The notes beneath the pieces are model-generated. The model saw nothing but the letters and a program-made list of their open reading frames with translations, was not told where the DNA came from and did no database searches. This document shows positions 60,301 to 64,000 of a stretch of 64,000 bases of DNA, piece after piece (position 1 is the stretch's first letter; each line of letters starts with the position of its first letter). Source of the DNA: an uncultured Sulfitobacter sp. (GTDB lineage: Bacteria > Pseudomonadota > Alphaproteobacteria > Rhodobacterales > Rhodobacteraceae). Where the stretch lies: assembly GCA_947502265.1 (NCBI GenBank), contig CANMZB010000007.1, positions 1-64,000 on the forward strand, written 5' to 3'. The position numbers were made by a program, and so were the translations under genes.

Positions 60301-60659
60301 CCCCCCACAAGCTTAAAAATTTGATGTCACATCATATGTGCCTTCCATTTTTCCAATGCTTTACAATCTGTCCTTCGTTTGGTTCTTGAGGGCCGCATCA
60401 ATCCAAACGCACCGGTGTTGAAAACATCACGCGGCAAGGCGTGGAAAAGCGGCTCCGGCGCGCCTTGATCAAAGGATTTGGAGCGACTGGATCTTCAAAA
60501 GGTCGAGCCACGCCTGACCTTCCAAGGCTTCCGAACACACGAACGCCAAAATGACCATGCTTTTGCCGATTTTTGGGAACCAGACTTCCCAGATTGGGAG
60601 CCGGACCGAACCAAACCCGCGCTCAAGTTGGTAATCTCTATATTTTAAAGGGAATATTA
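60301..60659. other. 359-base intergenic region after tmRNA
   Basis: No supported gene. It starts within a tract of ten C's (60297-60306). Overlapping small palindromes GATGTCACATC and CACATCATATGTG lie at 60323-60340. The rest shows nothing recognised. Confidence 0.5.
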
Positions 60660-60735
<76 letters not shown>

Positions 60736-60776
60736 GTGAGCGAGGGTTTAGCCAAAGCTGCGCGCCATGGCAAGTG

Positions 60777-61334
60777 TCAATCTAGACGTTTTTGCACAGC
60801 ATTTTTAATGTGGTAAACAACGCCCTGCCCACAAGGCATTTTGGCCAGATCGTCAATCCCGCCCCCCATGGCAATCGCGCGCAGCATCCGCGAGGTGATC
60901 CCGTGCGTGACAATCACCGCAGGCTTGCGCAGATCGGCCAGAAACGCGGCACAACGGAGCGCAAGACGCGCGAACCCTTCGCCCCCCGGCGCGTTTTCGT
61001 AGAGTGCCAGGGATGATCCGGCTTCGCCGTACGGCTCAAGATCACAGCGCAGTCGTCCGGCCCATGCACCCACGCCGATCTCGCGCAGCCGGTCATCTGT
61101 CCGCAAATCAGGCATATGTACCGCCAAAGCAATCTTTGCCGTCTCAATCGCGCGCCCTTGCGGGCTGCTGAAAATGTCGGCCCCTTCCAGATCAAGGCTT
61201 TGGAATATTTCCGCCTGTCGCTGTGCCTGCGCACGCCCGCGCGGTGTCAGGGCCGAGTCCAGCGCCCCTTGCATACGGCCCTCAACGTTCCATTCGGTCT
61301 CCCCGTGACGAAGCACATAAAGCTCGCGCACCAT
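60777..61334 (-). CDS. Histidine phosphatase family protein
   Basis: A 185-residue phosphoglycerate-mutase-fold phosphatase. The catalytic His is in LYVLRHGETEWN (near 9), Arg in SSPQGRAIETA, and the second His in VIVTHGITSRMLRAIA. Usual length for the family. It lies between two tRNA-Val genes. Substrate unknown; family members range from phosphoglycerate mutases to cobalamin pathway phosphatases. ATG 61334 preferred over GTG one codon upstream. Confidence 0.9.
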   Translation of the reverse strand: MVRELYVLRHGETEWNVEGRMQGALDSALTPRGRAQAQRQAEIFQSLDLEGADIFSSPQGRAIETAKIALAVHMPDLRTDDRLREIGVGAWAGRLRCDLEPYGEAGSSLALYENAPGGEGFARLALRCAAFLADLRKPAVIVTHGITSRMLRAIAMGGGIDDLAKMPCGQGVVYHIKNAVQKRLD

Positions 61335-61583
61335 CACGGCAGCTTCCGGTGCAGCGCAGTTTCCAGACAGGGTTCGGATGCGGTAACGTCGGATGATCGC
61401 GAGAGTCTCAAGACAGAATCCTATGAAAAGGACCGGATCAAAAGCCGGTGCATGGGCACTTACACATCCGGCAAAGATGAATCAATCAATGTGCAATACT
61501 GTATTTTGCACCCACAGCGGCAACCATTAAACGGATATTTCGCCAGGTCTGAACAGGTTTTATTTGATATCATCGGAACAGGA

Positions 61584-61658
61584 TGGTGGGTGATAAGAGA
61601 TTTGAACTCCTGACATCTTCGATGTGAACGAAGCGCTCTACCACTGAGCTAATCACCC
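61584..61658 (-). tRNA. tRNA-Val (anticodon CAC)
   Basis: The minus strand shows acceptor GGGTGAT with ATCACCC, D arm AGCTCAGTGGTAGAGC, anticodon loop TTCACAT (CAC) and T arm GAGTTCAAATC; CCA is encoded. Its anticodon stem is identical to that of the tRNA-Val at 60.7 kb. Confidence 0.95.
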
Positions 61659-61738
61659 TTGGCGTGTCGCATAGCTTTTTATGGCAATCCCTGCAAGAGG
61701 CTGGTTGCGAAAAACACCACGCGCACGCCGCCATATTG

Positions 61739-62179
61739 TTAGGAAGGCGTGCTGGTGTTCGCACCTCCAGATACAGCGCCTGGCGTAGCGTTAAGGGCTG
61801 CGGACTTTTGACGCAGCTTGATCACCAGCGCCCGACCATCCGGTTTTTTCTGTGCGCGCTGTACCTTGAACTTGCCAAGAGGTGGCACATTCATTTCGCG
61901 TTGCTCCGCAAAAGCATCGCCCAAAACGGCAAGCATGGCTTCGACGACAGGTTTCACGTCTTTACGCTTCATGCCGGAGCGCCCGACCACCAATTCGATC
62001 AACTCCTTCTTGCGCAACTCGTTGCCGACCACAACAGGGGCCAGCGTATGTGTTACGATGGGCGACGCGCTGTTCGCTTGGGGCGTTGTCGAGGTGTCGG
62101 CCGAGACAGGAGCCGCTGCGGGGGCATCGGTTTTGGCTTTGGAAGACGTGGTTTTCGGGGCTTTTGACGAAGTCGTCAT
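61739..62179 (-). CDS. HU family DNA-binding protein with Ala/Thr/Ser-rich N-terminal arm
   Basis: A 146-residue protein. Residues 1-48 are a low-complexity Ala/Thr/Ser/Lys extension. The HU fold follows: LRKKELIELVVGRSGMKRKDVKPVVEAML (two helices) and GKFKVQRAQKKPDGRALVIKLRQ in place of the usual DNA-binding beta arms. It is longer than canonical HU (90 residues). Probably a nucleoid-associated or chromatin-like factor; the function of the extension is unknown. Confidence 0.85.
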   Translation of the reverse strand: MTTSSKAPKTTSSKAKTDAPAAAPVSADTSTTPQANSASPIVTHTLAPVVVGNELRKKELIELVVGRSGMKRKDVKPVVEAMLAVLGDAFAEQREMNVPPLGKFKVQRAQKKPDGRALVIKLRQKSAALNATPGAVSGGANTSTPS

Positions 62180-62394
62180 GGGTATCTCAATCCTGTTTGC
62201 TCGATTTTTTATTATGTAGAAAACGCTACATCACCATCTGCGAAAAATCCAGCAAAGGCTTTACCATCACAACAAGGGGTAGAGATTTTATGTCATCCTA
62301 CCACATGGGGCGTTTGACAGGATAACGACCTTATCCAATAGCCACACCACGTTGACCCTTGCTGTGGCAGCAACCGGCGCAATGACGGGAAACG

Positions 62395-62425
62395 AAAAAC
62401 GCCCCGCAATTGCTGCGGGGCGTTT
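62395..62425 (-). terminator. Terminator downstream of lon
   Basis: AAACGCCCCGCA and TGCGGGGCGTTT form a 12-base stem across a 5-base loop; on the minus strand a T tract follows. It lies 27 bases after the lon stop. Confidence 0.92.
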
Positions 62426-62451
62426 CCTTTTTTGTTGGCAGGCTCCGCCTG

Positions 62452-64000
62452 TCAGTGCGTCGCGGTTGCGTCCGTACGCCCTGATTTCGCCGCCAGCGCT
62501 GCGGCGGCTGCGGCTTCCTCGGCGGCTTCGTCCCATTCGACGGGCACCGGCTTGCGGACAAGCGCATGTTCCAGCACTTCGGAAACGTGGCTGACCGGGA
62601 TGATCGTCAGCCCCTCTTTGACGTTGTCGGGGATCTCCGGCAGATCCTTCTCGTTTTCCTGCGGGATCAGCACCGTCTTGATGCCGCCGCGCAGAGCCGC
62701 GAGCAGTTTCTCCTTCAGGCCCCCGATCGGCATCGCGTTACCACGCAACGAAACTTCGCCGGTCATGGCGATATCCTTGCGCACCGGGATTTTCGTCAGC
62801 ACCGACACGATGGAAGTCACCATCGCCAGACCCGCCGATGGTCCGTCTTTTGGGGTCGCGCCGTCCGGCACGTGGACGTGGATGTCCAGCGTGTCAAACT
62901 GCGGCGGCTTGATCCCGATGCTGGGCGAGATCGAGCGCACATAAGAGCTTGCCGCGTCGATGGATTCCTTCATCACATCGCCCAGCTTACCGGTGGTTTT
63001 CATCCGGCCTTTGCCCGGCAGGCGCAGCGCTTCGATATGCAACAGCTCGCCCCCGACCGAGGTGTAGGCCAGCCCCGTTACAACACCGACCTGATCGTGC
63101 TTTTCGGCCAGACCGTAGCGGAACTTTTGCACGCCAAGGAATTCATCCAGATTATCGCCCGTCACGGTCACGCTTTCGACTTCCTTGCGGATGATCTGCG
63201 TCAATGCCTTGCGGGCAACTTTTGCGATTTCGCGCTCAAGGTTCCTTACGCCCGCTTCACGGGTGTAGTACCGGATCATGCCGGTCAGCGCGGAATCCTC
63301 GATCTTGAACTCCTTGTCCTTAAGGCCGTGGTTTTTGATCTGCTTGGCCACAAGGTGCCCTTTGGCAATCTCGCGCTTTTCGTCTTCGGTATAGCCCGAC
63401 AGCGGAATAATCTCCATCCGGTCCAGAAGCGGACCCGGCATGTTATAGCTGTTGGACGTGGTCAGGAACATCACGTTCGAGAGATCATATTCGACCTCCA
63501 GATAGTGATCCACAAATGTGGAGTTCTGTTCGGGATCAAGCACTTCAAGCATGGCAGACGCGGGATCTCCACGGAAATCCTGCCCCATCTTGTCGATCTC
63601 GTCGAGCAGGATGAGCGGGTTTGTGGTTTTCGCTTTTTTCAGCGCCTGAATGATCTTGCCGGGCATGGAGCCGATGTAGGTCCGCCGGTGACCGCGGATC
63701 TCGGATTCGTCGCGCACACCGCCAAGGCTGATGCGGATGAACTCGCGCCCCGTTGCTTTCGCTACCGATTTACCAAGCGATGTTTTACCCACGCCAGGAG
63801 GGCCGACAAGGCACATGATTGGGCCTTTCATCTTGCTTGAGCGTTGCTGCACCGCAAGATATTCGACGATCCGTTCCTTGACCTTCTCAAGACCGTAGTG
63901 ATCCGCGTCCAGCACCTCCTGTGCCTTGTTCAGATCCTTTTTCACGCGTGATTTCACGCCCCACGGGATCGACAGCATCCAGTCAAGATAGTTACGCACA
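62452..64000 (-). CDS. lon: Lon protease, C-terminal part (5' end beyond the window)
   Basis: ATP-dependent cytosolic protease (endopeptidase La) for misfolded and regulatory proteins. The visible 515 residues start just before the ATPase domain: Walker [12 protein letters not shown] (near 68), Walker [12 protein letters not shown] (near 130), and the protease domain with the catalytic Ser in KDGPSAGLA (near 400) and Lys in [10 protein letters not shown] (near 440). About 285 N-terminal residues are missing because the window ends. The terminal Ala/Glu-rich tail is typical of alphaproteobacterial Lon. Confidence 0.96.
   Translation of the reverse strand, partial: VRNYLDWMLSIPWGVKSRVKKDLNKAQEVLDADHYGLEKVKERIVEYLAVQQRSSKMKGPIMCLVGPPGVGKTSLGKSVAKATGREFIRISLGGVRDESEIRGHRRTYIGSMPGKIIQALKKAKTTNPLILLDEIDKMGQDFRGDPASAMLEVLDPEQNSTFVDHYLEVEYDLSNVMFLTTSNSYNMPGPLLDRMEIIPLSGYTEDEKREIAKGHLVAKQIKNHGLKDKEFKIEDSALTGMIRYYTREAGVRNLEREIAKVARKALTQIIRKEVESVTVTGDNLDEFLGVQKFRYGLAEKHDQVGVVTGLAYTSVGGELLHIEALRLPGKGRMKTTGKLGDVMKESIDAASSYVRSISPSIGIKPPQFDTLDIHVHVPDGATPKDGPSAGLAMVTSIVSVLTKIPVRKDIAMTGEVSLRGNAMPIGGLKEKLLAALRGGIKTVLIPQENEKDLPEIPDNVKEGLTIIPVSHVSEVLEHALVRKPVPVEWDEAAEEAAAAAALAAKSGRTDATATH

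Noticed and set aside
60323-60340. Overlapping palindromes GATGTCACATC and CACATCATATGTG
   Set aside because: Short, in a region without a nearby gene start in the right orientation; chance is a sufficient explanation.

Overview
The window looks like an alphaproteobacterial chromosome, most likely Rhodobacteraceae (roseobacter group). The evidence is a circularly permuted tmRNA with the tag ANDNRAPMAMAA, an AcuI-type acryloyl-CoA reductase, a phr-cfa-trgA-trgB-cysK block, a BCCT transporter, and a prophage tail closely resembling Rhodobacter gene transfer agent (GTA) genes. About two thirds of the window is a resident prophage in a genomic island; the rest is ordinary chromosome.

Layout. 1-3.0 kb: visibly more A/T-rich restriction genes, namely the C-terminal two thirds of a type III restriction Res subunit (cut by the window edge) and a GIY-YIG/DUF4357 protein. 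3.1-43.9 kb: a siphovirus-like prophage. Read on its main (minus) strand it has early/replication genes (excisionase-like HTH, Sak4-like ATPase, DUF669 protein, Cas4-like nuclease, helicase, primase-helicase, RuvC-like resolvase), two DNA methyltransferases, small and large terminase, gpW, portal, a protease-capsid fusion, decoration and neck proteins, tail tube, tail chaperones joined by a -1 frameshift, tape measure, GTA-type baseplate genes, a C1q-like fibre/appendage protein, and a lysis cassette with nested spanins. The right end carries an XRE-ImmA pair diverging from a two-gene cassette of unknown function, then a serine recombinase operon. A DUF3883 nuclease-like gene follows.

The island stops at the 3' end of an intact tRNA-Ser(GGA) at 45.1 kb, a classic integration target. 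From 45.2 to 53.7 kb lies a compact minus-strand run of seven genes: photolyase, cyclopropane fatty acid synthase, TrgA, TrgB, cysteine synthase, an MscS-type channel and AlaX. Gaps are short or overlapping, so it reads as one stress operon. Then come a class V aminotransferase, a BCCT transporter, a universal stress protein, AcuI with a divergent FadR-type regulator and paired TGTCNGACA sites, the permuted tmRNA, two tRNA-Val genes, a histidine phosphatase, an HU-like protein and the lon protease gene (cut by the right edge).

The strongest observations beyond routine annotation are: the A AAA AAC slippery heptamer fusing the tail chaperones; a 394-codon second open frame inside the cytosine methyltransferase gene; the divergent XRE-ImmA/two-gene cassette around two TGTTCG...CGAACA operators; an A/T-rich palindromic stretch next to the primase gene (possible origin); and repeats with mutually exclusive hairpins upstream of the ParB-methyltransferase gene. 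All functional statements rest on reading sequence and motifs by eye; no database search was run.
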